64,000 nt of DNA from Limnoperna fortunei (GCA_944474755.1 OX104117.1:74810926-74874925), one strand, 5' to 3'. Positions 1-11,384 are shown, numbered from the stretch's first letter. Notes: a model not told the origin generated them from the sequence alone. Numbers and translations are program-made.

Positions 1-619
1 CATTTCGCAAATTTACTACTTTTTAAAATTAGAGAAGCAGAATCTTACATTAGTACTCTTGGTTTATCGAATTTCTCCAATCTCGATAATCCCCTCGTAC
101 CAATGTAAGATCCTACATGTATATTGACTTTGGTTTAGAATATACGTCGCATCCCCTGACAGAACAGTGTCATCACCGCGCAATTTTGCTCGCGAGGTCG
201 ACAACAAAGTAATCCCATATGTCAAGCATTGTTCAGGGTTAATTTCACAACCTCCAATATGTTCGTACGTTTTAATTCGATCTAATAGCTTTATTCAGCC
301 AACCAGAAAAATCGTACTACCGAATTTTGGATCAAATGCAGTCATTTCTAAAATTCTAATGGAAGTTCTGCAGAATTGAATCGAAGTAAAAATGTGATAT
401 TGTTGAAATTTGTGAATTTCATTGTATGATTTTTATCATGTCTATAGGAATTACTTTTGGTTTCACACCAAGATTTGTCAACCTCAGCGGTGTTAAATTC
501 ACTTCAGCGTTTATTCTAGTAAATATTACACCGGGGTTGATAAATCTTGATGTCAACCTCAACAATAGTCATCAAATGTATTATTACTTTCATATCATTA
601 ATAAATAAATGCAATTTTA
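1..619. other. no gene recognised
   Basis: AT-rich single-copy-looking sequence. Two short open frames (167-379 and 426-608, plus) have no recognisable motif, biased composition or splice context, and I treat them as chance frames. Confidence 0.5.
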
Positions 620-846
620 TCTAAAAACGTAGAATAGAGTCGCCAGCAACAGTTGTACCGTAACGTCCAGGAATGTTGCCCATGTCAACACAATCCATCG
701 AATCAAGTCCGTGCCATGCATGCAATTAGACGTATGCCAGCATAACTATGCGTTGGTCTGGTGATGGTAAGTCGATGTGGGTCTTTGATACTTCCAGAAC
801 ATGTTTATTGTTAGATGCATTCGACTGGATCCGAATCATAACCATT
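620..846 (-). pseudogene. possible exon or exon relic, product unknown
   Basis: On the minus strand a pyrimidine-rich tract ending TTTGTTCTAG (down to 847) has the form of a splice acceptor. It is followed from 845 by a 39-codon frame starting MVMIRIQSNASNNKHV and containing HIDLPSPDQRIVML. The frame stops at 726-728, but the same frame continues open for about 35 more codons (including MGNIPGRYGTTVAGDS) to a TAG near 620. One in-frame stop in about 75 codons of low-bias protein-like sequence suggests either a terminal exon or an exon of a gene broken by one nonsense change. I do not recognise the family. A short upstream frame on the same strand near 940-1000 could be an earlier exon, but no clean donor is visible. 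Chance remains possible. Confidence 0.25.
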
Positions 847-859
847 CTAGAACAAACAC

Positions 860-2585
860 AAAATATAATTAAAAAATATACAGATTGAAATCGTTAAAAG
901 CAAGTACAAAATTAATCATTTTATTTTATAGACCCTCCTGCCCTGCATGTCCACGACTGTGTTTCCGACATGTTTCAGAATAAAAAAATCGCAATCGCTT
1001 TTCCTAAAGTAACAAGAAATTTTAAAATCATAATAGTTTTAAACAATGAAGAGAAAACATAATAAGGGATTCAGAGCAGACAACAAATTTATACTTATCT
1101 GACGAAACAACAATGTTTAGGAAAATAGCTAACAAAGACACGAAAATTTTTTTCACTAAATACAGAAGACGCTTATTATGGCTTATGGCAAGTTTAACTC
1201 GATCTCAAAAGAACTGTATGACAGTCTTTTGATCCGTCTGAGTATATGAAGTGTGCAATTATAGCAAGAATTTTATCTGCGAAATGTTGAATATTAAGGG
1301 ATTTGTCTCTGACTTTTTACGCGTATTCATCTCTTATATAAATACTATTATCAGGCTTAACCACGAAGGATTATGTGGAATTTTCATTGAAGCAATCTTT
1401 TTTTAATTGACATGTATATCACAATTTTCTGAGTGTGGTTTAAAAACAGTCCTGGCAAAATTAGAAGATAATGTATTTAAAAATTTTCTGACATCAATTG
1501 GTCATTTGATGGTCAGAACCAGTAAACGGGTATTTCCGACTGTCAAATCGTCTATTAATGCCGACAAATCTTTAAAAATACATTACGGATATCTCCATTC
1601 TAACGTTACAGCAATAAAAGTGAATAAAATGACTGAAATGAGAACTTTTTATTTACCTGAAATAACGTCTGCGCTTGTGTAAATGTCTGACCGCACCAAC
1701 CGTGGAATTGATACCATGACAATTATTCACGTTGTCCGGCTATCAGAATTGACTCTACATCAGTAAATGAAATAGAATAAGTTTATGTTTTAGTTGCATA
1801 TTGCAAATCAAGCTTAATTATTATTTTCTATAAATTTACAGGCGTGGTTCTTAAGTTCGTTATCAGTGTAGAAATTGTAATAAATTCACAATAAGATAAA
1901 AAGTTTAATAGATTACAATTTGTAAATTGTATAATTACTATGTTGTTAAGTCAGGACATTCATTACAGTTTATAGAAGGGTGTTGTTATGTAAGTATAGA
2001 TAGTGAACATGTATTTATCTTCCAATTCAATCGGTTACTCAATTTTCGAGTAAACAACAATCGCCACTTTCATGATACATGTAAGGTGAGATTAAACTAT
2101 AAAAAAGAGTAAATATTTACAATGCTAGCGAACAAACATTTGACTGGCCGTAGGTAAAAGGAACCATTATTTTGTAGAAACATGTAGTTTCATAAATGGT
2201 TCAGTTGGTCTGTTTCTAAAAATAATAGCTGATTTCGTTGTAACAGTTTAAATGCCGTGATATTGCCTTTTACTCTTGCTGGGACATATTGACTGTTGTG
2301 TTTAAATAAACGTAGTCAGAACTCACATTAAAATATACACATAACATAACTTTTTCAAGCTTATGTCAATGTCCAGATGCAAAAACATTTGACAGAGTCG
2401 TACAGAAAGCGACAGAAGTCTTTTATATAGTTACAGATCTAAGGCAATGCAAACATGAAATAAATAAAGAAGTCGACAAACAACACCTTTATATAAATGG
2501 CACAATAATTTCAGAATTAACGATGCGATCAGGATGTTTGGTTGTCATAGATGTAATGTGCACCATATTTCGATACGAGTTTGTG
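860..2585. other. no gene recognised
   Basis: AT-rich intergenic or intronic DNA. The longest frame, 1407-1682 plus (91 codons), has no motif I recognise, no signal peptide and no adjacent splice signals that stand out. Other frames are under 65 codons. Confidence 0.5.
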
Positions 2586-3189
2586 CCTCTATATATAATG
2601 CATGGACCAACCTGATCATGACGTGCAATACCTCTATATATAATGCATGGACCAACCTGATCATGACGTGCAATACCTCTATATATAATGCATGGACCAA
2701 CCTGATCATGACGTGCAATACCTCTATATATAATGCATGGACCAACCTGATCATGACGTGCAATACCTCTATATATAATGCATGGACCAACCTGATCATG
2801 ACGTGCAATACCTCTATATATAATGCATGGACCAACCTGATCATGACGTGCAATACCTCTATATATAATGCATGGACCAACCTGATCATGACTTGCAATA
2901 CCTCTATATATAATGCATGGACCAACCTGATCATGACGTGCAATACCTCTATATATAATGCATGGACCAACCTGATCATGACGTGCAATACCTCTATATA
3001 TAATGCATGGACCAACCTGATCATGACGTGCAATACCTCTATATATAATGCATGGACCAACCTGATCATGACGTGCAATACCTCTATATATAATGCATGG
3101 ACCAACCTGATCATGACGTGCAATACCTCTATATATAATGCATGGACCAACCTGATCATGACGTGCAATACCTCTATATATAATGCATG
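2586..3189. repeat. 45-bp minisatellite, 13 full copies
   Basis: Thirteen head-to-tail 45-bp units run from 2586 to 3170 with a partial fourteenth to 3189. Each unit begins CCTCTATATATAATGCATGG and includes the palindromes TATATA, ATGCAT and TGATCA. Copies are virtually identical; one clear variant is a G to T change near 2893. Because 45 is divisible by three and the unit lacks stops in one frame on each strand, a 250-codon frame (plus) and a 222-codon frame (minus) run through it. These are products of periodicity and not evidence of a protein. Near identity implies recent expansion or active homogenisation. Confidence 0.97.
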
Positions 3190-3373
3190 CAATTCAGAAG
3201 AGAACACACACAAATATCTAATAACGGATAGACCAGTTTGCAGGACGTTTATTTATAGACATTCATATACTGACGGAAAATTTTGAACTTTATAGCTTCT
3301 ACAATGTGGTGCAAGGTGATAAAAGCTCTACAGCCTCTTGATCGTTTGGATTTTAAGTATTATTTGGATTTGA

Positions 3374-3412
3374 GTGCCGCTGTTGAGTTTTGATTAGACG
3401 AAACTTGCGTAT
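3374..3412 (+). ncRNA. degenerate type I hammerhead ribozyme
   Basis: Core box CTGTTGA at 3380-3386 stands where CUGAUGA is required. GACGAAA follows at 3397-3403 with an intervening GAGTTTTGATTAGAC-like helix II, then CTTGCGT where the intact form has a short helix III and GUC. The A-to-U change in the first box and the loss of the GUC triplet predict no cleavage. It resembles the better preserved motif at 13844-13887. Confidence 0.55.
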
Positions 3413-3723
3413 AATATAGTGAATTGTATTAACCTTGGCATCTTTCATTCCACGATTTTGCAAACACTGGGCCGATGCCTCTGCTGATGGACTGTTAGCC
3501 ACCGAGGGCATAAGTAGCCCAGTAGTCACACTTAGGTGTTGACAGGAATATCAGTGATTCTTATAGTGATTGTCTAAAAAAAATTTCTCTGCCCTCAAAT
3601 TTTGAAAATTGTTTAATTTTACAGTTTTCTATTTTTTAGTTGTATATAGCCTTAGCCGGATTTGATAAAACGTTTTGGAAGTTTGGTACTCTACAACATC
3701 TGAATAAATATGGCTTGGGTTCG

Positions 3724-3760
3724 AGCGCCCAATGATGAGTCTTGCTTAGAACTCTCCGAT
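3724..3760 (+). ncRNA. degenerate hammerhead ribozyme, second motif
   Basis: GAGCGCCC AATGATGAGTCTTGCTTAGA at 3723-3750 matches the helix I strand, first core box (first C lost) and helix II of the bivalve-type hammerhead. The GAAA box and the cleavage triplet have decayed to AACTCTCC. It marks the right boundary of the unit starting near 3374. Confidence 0.45.
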
Positions 3761-3765
3761 GACAT

Positions 3766-4669
3766 TTTATATGCAAGGCGATACATATTTTTAAACAAAT
3801 GTACAATAAAGCTAAAACAGTTTTACATTTAGTTGGTTGTAAAAGAAACAAAGCCTTTGTCTTTTGATGTCTGTAATGTTACAGCATGCTCCTATAAAGT
3901 GAAAGTTTGCTACTGTAATGCCTGATTAGAATCTGATTGGCAAAGTGTTAAATTGAAACATATCTCATTCAAATTACATTTTAACGTAGAAATATGTTAC
4001 GCATTATACCACATTAGTCGTTAATATCACATTTCATCTGCTTCACGTTAAACATTAAACTTGATCCATCGGTATAAAAGTTACTCACCAGATATGAACT
4101 GAATGATTAATTAAACAGAATGATGACACATTTGTAAATTTCATTTCTTTTTTATTCAGTGTTGATCTGAATTTGTTTAATCGTTTATTTAGTTGCCAAA
4201 TACTGTGGTAAATTTACCATAAACTTGCTTGCTTCACAGATTATCTTCCCTTAAAAGGTCATCCCATTATGTGGCTGGTTTTTTATATGTTACAGATGTA
4301 TTTTTATATAAACTATGGATTGCCTTACCTTATAACAGCGTACCATTGCATTGTTGTTTTGTTGACACGTATTTAAAATCATACATATACCGGATAGCCC
4401 ATATAGTTTAAAGATGACTGCTGTGATGTGGCAAATTTGCTTCTCATACTTACATCTCCTATTTAACAAGTTAAATAATTTCGTTTGGACGATAATTTAA
4501 CAGGTTCACCGTATTGGGGCGGATATGCTGTAAATCCGTCATTCAGAAAATCTGTGTCTTGGTATGAGTCACGTTTTTTCCGACGCAGTCGGTATTATAT
4601 TCACTTTTTACCCTTTGACCTCATGACACTTCACCTCTCGTAATTCTGTTTCTTGATTGGTTAAAAACC
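3766..4669. other. no gene recognised
   Basis: AT-rich. The only frame of note is 4229-4411 plus (60 codons, hydrophobic), with nothing to distinguish it from chance. Confidence 0.5.
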
Positions 4670-4729
4670 AATTGGACGGGGGTTCGGAACAGGGTGGTAA
4701 ATTGGACAGGGGCTCGGAACAGGGTGGTA
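4670..4729. repeat. 30-bp direct duplication
   Basis: Two adjacent 30-bp copies (4670-4699 and 4700-4729) share AATTGGAC, GGGG, TCGGAACAGGGTGGTA. They differ at two positions. The left copy follows a small hairpin, TTGGTTAAAAACCAA. Confidence 0.9.
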
Positions 4730-5904
4730 ATTCACCTTTCAAATTGTGTACTATTATTATTAGATTTTACCGTCTATTTGTTTATAAAATTATTTCATAG
4801 TGCAATTTAAGTATAAAGAACGGTAGAGATGGGCTGCAGTTTGTAAAATTTTATATCAAACAACTTGTACAAAAATGTTAAATATTTTTTATTTGAAGTA
4901 CAGCACAAATTAAATGCATATTAAAACGCTGGATTTTAGCGGGCTTTTATGGAGGATAAAAAAGACGAAGAGACGAAATTTTAATTAATTTCTAAATACA
5001 AATTAACAATCATTTTATATTCATGTTGATATTAAATTAAATGTATTATTGTTCTTGGGCGTCCGTCGTAGTACACACATAGATAGAGAGTTGTGGCTCT
5101 AATTGTAAAGTATACTTTGCTTATTCAGTAAATTTTAAACTATAAACATTTTATTAAAAAATTTCTAATATTCAATTTGTTTACATTATTGTATAACTGC
5201 TTTGGTGCTCGCAGAAAAACTTCATTTCTATATCTTATGCATTGGGTTTCAATACATAATAGCAATAAACTTTCTGGAATACATGTACATGTACAGCAAA
5301 GTACATGTAGTTGTATGTACATTATCAATTTTAGGTTAACTGTATGCTTGGTAAATCTGTTAATATCGAAAACACGTAAATAAAAGGGGGCACACATGTA
5401 TAAATGAATAATTTCAAACTCGTTTCATCTGGGACTAGTGTTAATTTATAGGTTCATGATTTCATTCACGTAGTAATAATTGTCCGTCAGTACTTCCCCC
5501 AAAAAATTTCCATCAAACATTTCTGGTCTATTGAAACGGGGAATTTGTATGACAATAAAGGCGATTCGTAGTTCAATGCATAACTCAATTTATATCTTTA
5601 CTGCGTCGGTTATCTTTTTTAAAGATAGTACTTGTTTTAGGTTAAATTGTGTTCTTTTAAACGCTTTAGTGATACAGACTTTTGGTATCTCCCAACTACC
5701 CCAATAGTGTACTCGTCCATGGTATATAATACGTTGTCGGCAGTGATTTAGAGAGTTAAAAGATTATCAGTTGAAGAATTCTCAGTAGTGATAGTCAGTT
5801 CAAAAGAAGCTCTATTAAAAAACAGAAGAACTACGAAAGCGCAGAAGGGTTAGTACATCCGAATTGCTCAGCATTCAATGTAGAAGCATAGTAGCCTGTT
5901 GATA
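4730..5904. other. no gene recognised
   Basis: AT-rich. Two frames overlap on opposite strands (5140-5397 minus and 5177-5383 plus), which is typical of chance. A TATATAA near 5720 is promoter-like, but nothing downstream can be identified. Confidence 0.5.
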
Positions 5905-6195
5905 AAGGTGCAGTGTGCTGAAGAAGCAGCACGGGGTTCAGCATTGGTTAATGGTGTAGTGCTGAATGCTTTGGCGTGCTGAGGGGTAATTTCAGCCGTA
6001 TATTATTGTGTTACCGAAGGTAGCACTGAGCTGAGGGGTTTCAGCAGTGGAAACTGGTGGGCTAGAAATTCAGCAATTAGGCACCGTTGTGCTGACGAGC
6101 TATATCAGCAGTGGTCTATAGTGCTGCTGTGCTGAGGGTGTTCAGCAGTTGGCATTGCAGTGCTGACAAGGTCGCCTCAGCGTGCTGAGACTTGT
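5905..6195. repeat. degenerate GTGCTGAG / TCAGCAGT alternating motif cluster
   Basis: About 290 bp in which GTGCTGA(GG) and its near-complement TCAGCA(GT) alternate roughly every 20-50 bases, giving at least six GTGCTGA and seven TCAGC occurrences. A transcript could fold into a series of short stem-loops pairing CUGA(GG) with (CC)UCAG. No reading frame runs through it. It could be a decayed minisatellite with internal dyads or a structured non-coding RNA region; the sequence does not decide. Confidence 0.6.
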
Positions 6196-6388
6196 AATAA
6201 TAGTATTAAAGTTATAAAAACTTCTGAGTTTCTAGTTAAACCCGCTACCGTGCTATTATAGCTGACAGCATTGGAATCCGGAGATCAATCCGGTACGATC
6301 CCTATATATTTGAGGGACGTGGGGGTTGCACGTTACAGAATCAAAGAACTAAAACGATATATATACATAATGGCAAAACAGTAAATTA

Positions 6389-6560
6389 GGGTGTACTCGA
6401 CTCCAATCTTAATTGACAAAGATTGGTCGCCGGTCGGGTTTTTTTCACAGGGTACTCCGGCTTCATCCCACAATAAAACTGAACGACATGATATTGCTGA
6501 AAACTATCTTAAAATAGAGTTAAACACCATTCAAACAAAAACAAACAATAATTTTACGGG
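6389..6560 (+). mobile_element. SINE fragment, 3' body and tail
   Basis: TAGGGTGTACTCGACTCCAA at 6388 and the following 150 bp match the body of the SINEs at 16878-17145, including the GGTACTCCGGCTTC block, a diverged GATATTGCTGAAAA block and GAGTTAAACACC. It ends in a CAAA-rich tail. The tRNA-like head is missing from this side and appears inverted at 6672-6744. A 92-codon frame over this region (6391-6669) is therefore repeat-derived. Confidence 0.75.
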
Positions 6561-6671
6561 GTTAACATTTAAGATAAACACCTCTGGAATGTCAGTAGCG
6601 CCTCATTTTTGCAAAAAAAAACCTTTCGGGAATATAAAAAGAACGACGCTCGATGAAATAATGGTATAACA

Positions 6672-6744
6672 CATCGGGTTTGCTGACATACCACGTCATC
6701 AATAGTTGATGACTAACTACCTGAACCACTCGACCACGAGTCCT
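6672..6744 (-). mobile_element. SINE tRNA-like head, inverted
   Basis: Read on the minus strand, this piece gives a diverged form of the 5' head of the local SINE family: GAGTGGTTCAGGTAGTTAGT followed by the ATTGATGACGTGGTATGTCA region. It lies 3' of a plus-oriented SINE body, so the insertion was inverted internally, or two partial insertions abut. Confidence 0.65.
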
Positions 6745-6745
6745 T

Positions 6746-7239
6746 TACTTTGATGTAAAGTATTGTACTTAATACGTTAAAAGACTTCATTTGACGGTTG
6801 TTGTTGTGGGATTTGATTGACTGCATTTTTATGAAAAATACCCCTTTTAAAGCATATTAAAATTACAGTTAATGTCCGTAATGTACTCCTTGGAAGTTGA
6901 AAACAAAGGACTGTTGGAATATTACTACTTATTGACGCATGATTAGATTTTCGCAGTTTCAAAAATTGTGTCTTTTGGACTTGTTTTGTTCATTCTGAGA
7001 TAATTCTAAATCAAAATCAAGTAAATTTTATTTATAGCCGGTAAGACAAACAAAGACAGCTTATAAACATAAAACATAAGCTCTGATGAGCTTTTAAAAC
7101 CGCCATATAAATGTTCCTGGTTTGATTTATAATACTAACGAACTATGATATGTATGTCATTTAAAACAAGTCTGCTCAAAACGGCATTATCACATATTTG
7201 GTAGTAATATGAACATTTTTGCATATGTGATATGACCGG
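6746..7239. other. no gene recognised
   Basis: AT-rich sequence with short chance frames only. Confidence 0.5.
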
Positions 7240-7805
7240 AAGTGATGGATCCATATCAGCCCTCGGGTCTAATATCGATAATAGCCCCCGTGGCTGATAT
7301 CGGTTTTTAGCTTCCGCTTTATTTTGCACTTCCGATCTTATGTCAACACAACAGACGAACTTCAACTAACACAATGACGGATGACAATTTTAACTAACAA
7401 AATGACGGATGACAGGTTTGTTGCTCTCATTGCAAGACGTCTACATTTGTTGATAGTATGAAATATGAAAATACCTAACGAAAATATTAATGAATTTTTA
7501 CAGAGTGGAGGCACATCTTTTATAAATACTTGCTTTTTTCTAAATAAACCTATTGTATTGAACTGTTTAGAGTTTTGTATGTTTTTTGTGTTTTATTACG
7601 TTTTATTATAAAACTGTTTTCAACTCTTGTATTTTCGGATTAAATTTGACTAGTGGTTTTCAAATATGTGATAAACAGATTATGACATGTCATTTTTCAT
7701 ATAGGCCCTGGTATCAGCCCTGGACCCATATCAGCCCTCGAGCAAGCTCTCGGGCTTGATATGGGCGTCTCGGGCTGATACCAGGGCCGAAATGGAAAAT
7801 GTAAT
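7240..7805. repeat. palindromic repeat element (two related dyads)
   Basis: A strong imperfect inverted repeat at 7686-7805 pairs CATAGGCCCTGGTATCAGCC-like sequence with GGCTGATACCAGGGCC, with the nested CCATATCAGCCCTCGAGC and CTCGGGCTTGATATGGG. A related smaller dyad at 7240-7310 (CCATATCAGCCCTCGGG and CCCCCGTGGCTGATATCGG) shares its words. The two may be ends of one approximately 570-bp MITE-like element or separate copies. No protein is encoded. Confidence 0.7.
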
Positions 7806-8050
7806 GTAATAATCTATAATTATTGTATATTGCCCTGTAACTTAAGCAATGTATAATATATATGTCATCTAAATCTAGACTGTTCAAGTCGGTATTTATG
7901 TATATTGCCCTGAAATTTCTAGACTAGGAACTGTAGAATGTCGAAATTATTGTCTGAAATTTAATGATTTCCTAAATATTAATTTATATACTTGTAGTAT
8001 AATGTGTGTTTGTGTGGGGGAGGAATTGTTAATCATTTGTAATTCAATGA

Positions 8051-8100
8051 AATAATATTAATGTTTGCATATTTATAAATATGCAAACATTAATATTATT
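8051..8100. repeat. perfect 50-bp palindrome
   Basis: AATAATATTAATGTTTGCAT plus AT pairs exactly with its reverse complement around the self-complementary centre TTATAA, with no mismatch over 50 bp. It directly abuts the first unit of the 63-bp array at 8101. It could extrude as a cruciform. Confidence 0.97.
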
Positions 8101-8424
8101 CCTTTTACTCTGGAGCGCGCTTCCACTACTATGAAGCCGACATCTATACTATGGAGCGGTCATCCCACTACTCTGGTGCGCGCTTCCGCTACTATGAAGC
8201 CGACATCTATACTATGGAACAGTCATCCCACTACTCTGGTGCGCGCTTCCGCTACTATGGAGCCGACATCTATACTATGGAACAGTCATCCCACTACTCT
8301 GGAGCGCGCTTCCACTACTATGGAGCCGACATCTATACTATGGAACGGTCATCCCACTACTCTGGTGCGCGCTTCCGCTACTATGGAGCCGACATCTATA
8401 CTATGGAACAGTCATCCCACTACG
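8101..8424 (+). repeat. 63-bp satellite, small array (about 5 copies)
   Basis: Five copies of a 63-bp unit (for example ACTCTGGAGCGCGCTTCC at 8107 and again 63 bp later). It is the same family as the large array at 15364-20829 but in the opposite orientation. Units carry three related 21-bp submotifs starting TACTATGGAGC, ACTATGGAAC and TACTCTGGAGC. Frames of 120 and 108 codons here result from the 63-bp period and the absence of stops. Confidence 0.97.
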
Positions 8425-9054
8425 TAATGATTTACGTTCTCATTTTTTCAAACAACGACGCCATGACGTCACGCTAAAGGACACTTTGGGATTTTTATTA
8501 TTACTAGTGGTCCTAGTGGACTGCCGAAAACGCCAGTCATAGTAAGTGACAATCTCGATTACAGTATACAGTAATTTCAGTGCTATTCGGGCTTGCTCTA
8601 TAAAGGAGCATGCTTATTTTAAGCAGTGTCGAAGCTGAACCCCTGGACTGCTAATGATGACATACGATCTGACATTAAACGGGTTTATTAACCTGCAGTG
8701 TATACAGTTAAACAGTCCGTAGTCAGCTTTAATTACCGCTGCGAATATTCTGCCTGTTGTTCTGGGCATAAATTATTTCGTAACCTGTTACTGAAACGTT
8801 TTACCGTTTACCCCTAAACGAGAAAGTTATTAAAATTTACCAGAAAGTCACGTTAAATTTGCTTATATTTAACTATATATACATGTATACTATTAAAAGA
8901 AAATGAAGCGTCAATAATTGTAAATCCATATAGATATAACTATGGCACCAGTGGTTCTTCCGGTTTAGCAGTAGTTACTATCCCTGCAATACCAGAAGAA
9001 ACGTTTTAATTAAAGGAGCGAACACTAACCTAATTAATGATACGAAATAACTAA
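8425..9054. other. no gene recognised
   Basis: Sequence between two arrays, with no frame over 60 codons and no repeat I recognise. Confidence 0.5.
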
Positions 9055-10215
9055 ATGACCACAACCCATGCATCTCCTATGGCTCTTGTACACATAAATG
9101 ATCACGTCCTATATAGCTCTTGTACACATAAATGACCACAGCCTATATAGATCTTGTACACATAAATGACCACATCCTATATAGCTCTTGTACACATAAA
9201 TGACCACAGCCTATATAGCTCTTGTACACATAAATGACCACACCCTATACAGCTCTTGTACACATAAATGACCACACCCTATACAGCTCTTGTACACATA
9301 AATGATCACATCCTATATAGCTCTTGTACACATAAATGACCACAGCCTACTAGTATATTGCTCTTGTACACATAAATGACCACACCCTATACAGCTCTTG
9401 TACACATAAATAACCACACCCTATACAGCTCTTGTACACATAAATGACCACACCCTATACAGCTCTTGTACACATATATGACCACATCCTATATAGCTAT
9501 TGTACACATAAATGACCACATCCTATACAGCTATTGTACACATAAATGACCACATCCTATATAGCTATTGTACACATAAATGACCACATCCTATATAGCT
9601 ATTGTACACATAAATGACCACACCCTATACAGCTCTTGTACACATAAATGACCACAGCCTATATAGCTATTGTACACATAAATGACCACATCCTATATAG
9701 CTATTGTACACATAAATGACCACAGCCTATATAGATCTTGTACACATACATGACCACATTCTTTATAGCTCTTGTACATATAAATGACCACATCCTATAC
9801 AGCTATTGTACACATAAATGACCACATCCTATATAGCTATTGTACACATAAATGACCACATCCTATATAGCTATTGTACACATAAATGACCACACCCTAT
9901 ACAGCTATTGTACACATAAATGACCAGATCCTACATAGCTCTTGGACATATGAATGACCACATCCTATATAGCTATTGTACACATAAATGACCACACCCT
10001 ATACAGCTATTGTACACATAAATGACCAGATCCTACATAGCTCTTGGACATATGAATGACCACATCCTATATAGCTATTGTACACCCAAATGACCACAAC
10101 CTATAAATCTCTTGGACATATGAATGACCACATCCTATATAGCTCTTGTATACATAAATGACCACAACCCATATAGCCCTTTTAGACATAAATTATCACA
10201 TCCTACATCGCTCTT
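9055..10215. repeat. 34-bp minisatellite (about 34 copies)
   Basis: Units of 34 bp such as CTTGTACACATAAATGACCA followed by CATCCTATATAGCT repeat head to tail. Variants include CACCCTATACAGCT and CAGCCTATATAG. Flanking units at both ends are more diverged, and neighbouring variants occur in blocks, as expected from unequal exchange. There are no spacers between units. Confidence 0.96.
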
Positions 10216-11384
10216 TTATACATTACATCTTGGCTCCTCTCTAAGTTACACCAAATCATTAAATAATACTCATAAAATGCAAATTTTCCTTCATGCCATC
10301 ATTATAATTGACAGTCAGATGTACAGTTACTAGTTAAAATAAATATCATTCATCCCTGCTGATTTGCAATAGCTACTTCGCTGTCTAGTTTCTTCGGCGG
10401 CATAATAACTGTTTAGAAAGCACTAAAAAACTATAACATTAATTAAAATTCATATTGATTCAAACATTCTCTGCAAGCTTCGTTTGTTATTTTACTTTAT
10501 TCAGCTCACTTGATTATTGCCTAATTAGCTTGTTGTTTGATATGTTTTTCAAAGAAATTGATAGCAGGAGGTAGCAGCTATGTGGTTCTGTTGTCATGCC
10601 CTTCTCTGTCTTATCTAATAAATAGGGTACATAGGTGTGGCAGTGTGTATAACATTGTGGAATTAACATTCTATTAAAGCTCACGTTCTACTTCCTTTCC
10701 TTATACTTAGCTGTTTACTAAATGCCATCATTACTTCTTAACTTCCGAGATGATAAATAAATCCTTATTTTGTCTCGCCGACCATTAGACAAAGATTACA
10801 AGACAATGCATCTACAGCAAACGACGTTAACTGCAAGATTTGTATTAAAACCAGAAATTCAACGTAAGACTAACTGAACATCGATTCTAATTTGACAGTT
10901 TGAATTGCTTCATGGAATCATCTCGGCAATTGTTGCTGTGAACTTCAATGCAAGCACATGTTACACAATGTCTCCTTTTAGTCCAATTTGTGTTCTAATG
11001 TCGTAGAAAATATAAGCTAGTTTGGTGATTGATTGTCACAAAATGTCATTCACTGTCTCCGCAAACGTGTCGCCAGTATAATCAATTTCTGACTATCAAA
11101 TCACCCATCTATGCCGTCAAATATAAAAATACAATACAGTTATTTCCTGATTGTAATAAAGACTTTGGCATTTTACCAAACATAATATACATGTAGTTTT
11201 CTCGTTACACAATTAACCCTGTAATCATTAGATTCCCCCTCGAATGTTTTATTGACTATATGTCACATGCTAGTTTACTAGAAACCGACAATATTTGTCA
11301 CCTAAAGTGGACTAATTTAACACCCTCAAACTTTGATAATGTCTCTACAACAAATGTATCCGGTACACTTTAATTAATATAACG
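10216..11384. other. no gene recognised
   Basis: AT-rich with chance frames only; nothing recognisable. Confidence 0.5.

Larger units (their letters stand above)
3345..3765 (+). mobile_element. decayed retrozyme-like unit bounded by two broken hammerhead motifs
   Basis: Two degenerate hammerhead-ribozyme motifs about 350 bp apart (3374-3412 and 3724-3760) bracket a GC-richer segment, including ACTGGGCCGATGCCTCTGCT near 3465 and GCCCAGTAGTCACACTTAGG near 3516. This matches, from memory, the layout of small retrozymes described in bivalves: short non-coding retroelements that carry type I hammerheads and spread through self-cleaved circular RNA copied by another element's reverse transcriptase. 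Both ribozyme cores carry changes at conserved bases, so this copy looks dead. No coding frame is involved; a 71-codon minus frame at 3636-3851 is incidental. Confidence 0.6.

Noticed and set aside
2534..3286. 250-codon plus frame and 222-codon minus frame
   Set aside because: Both run through the 45-bp minisatellite, which is a multiple of three and stop-free on both strands.
5140..5397. Overlapping 85- and 68-codon frames on opposite strands
   Set aside because: No motifs, AT-rich, mutually overlapping; chance.
5720..6330. Possible LTR (TATA box at 5721, later GCACGTTACA near 6330)
   Set aside because: No matching second LTR, primer-binding site or polypurine tract could be found.
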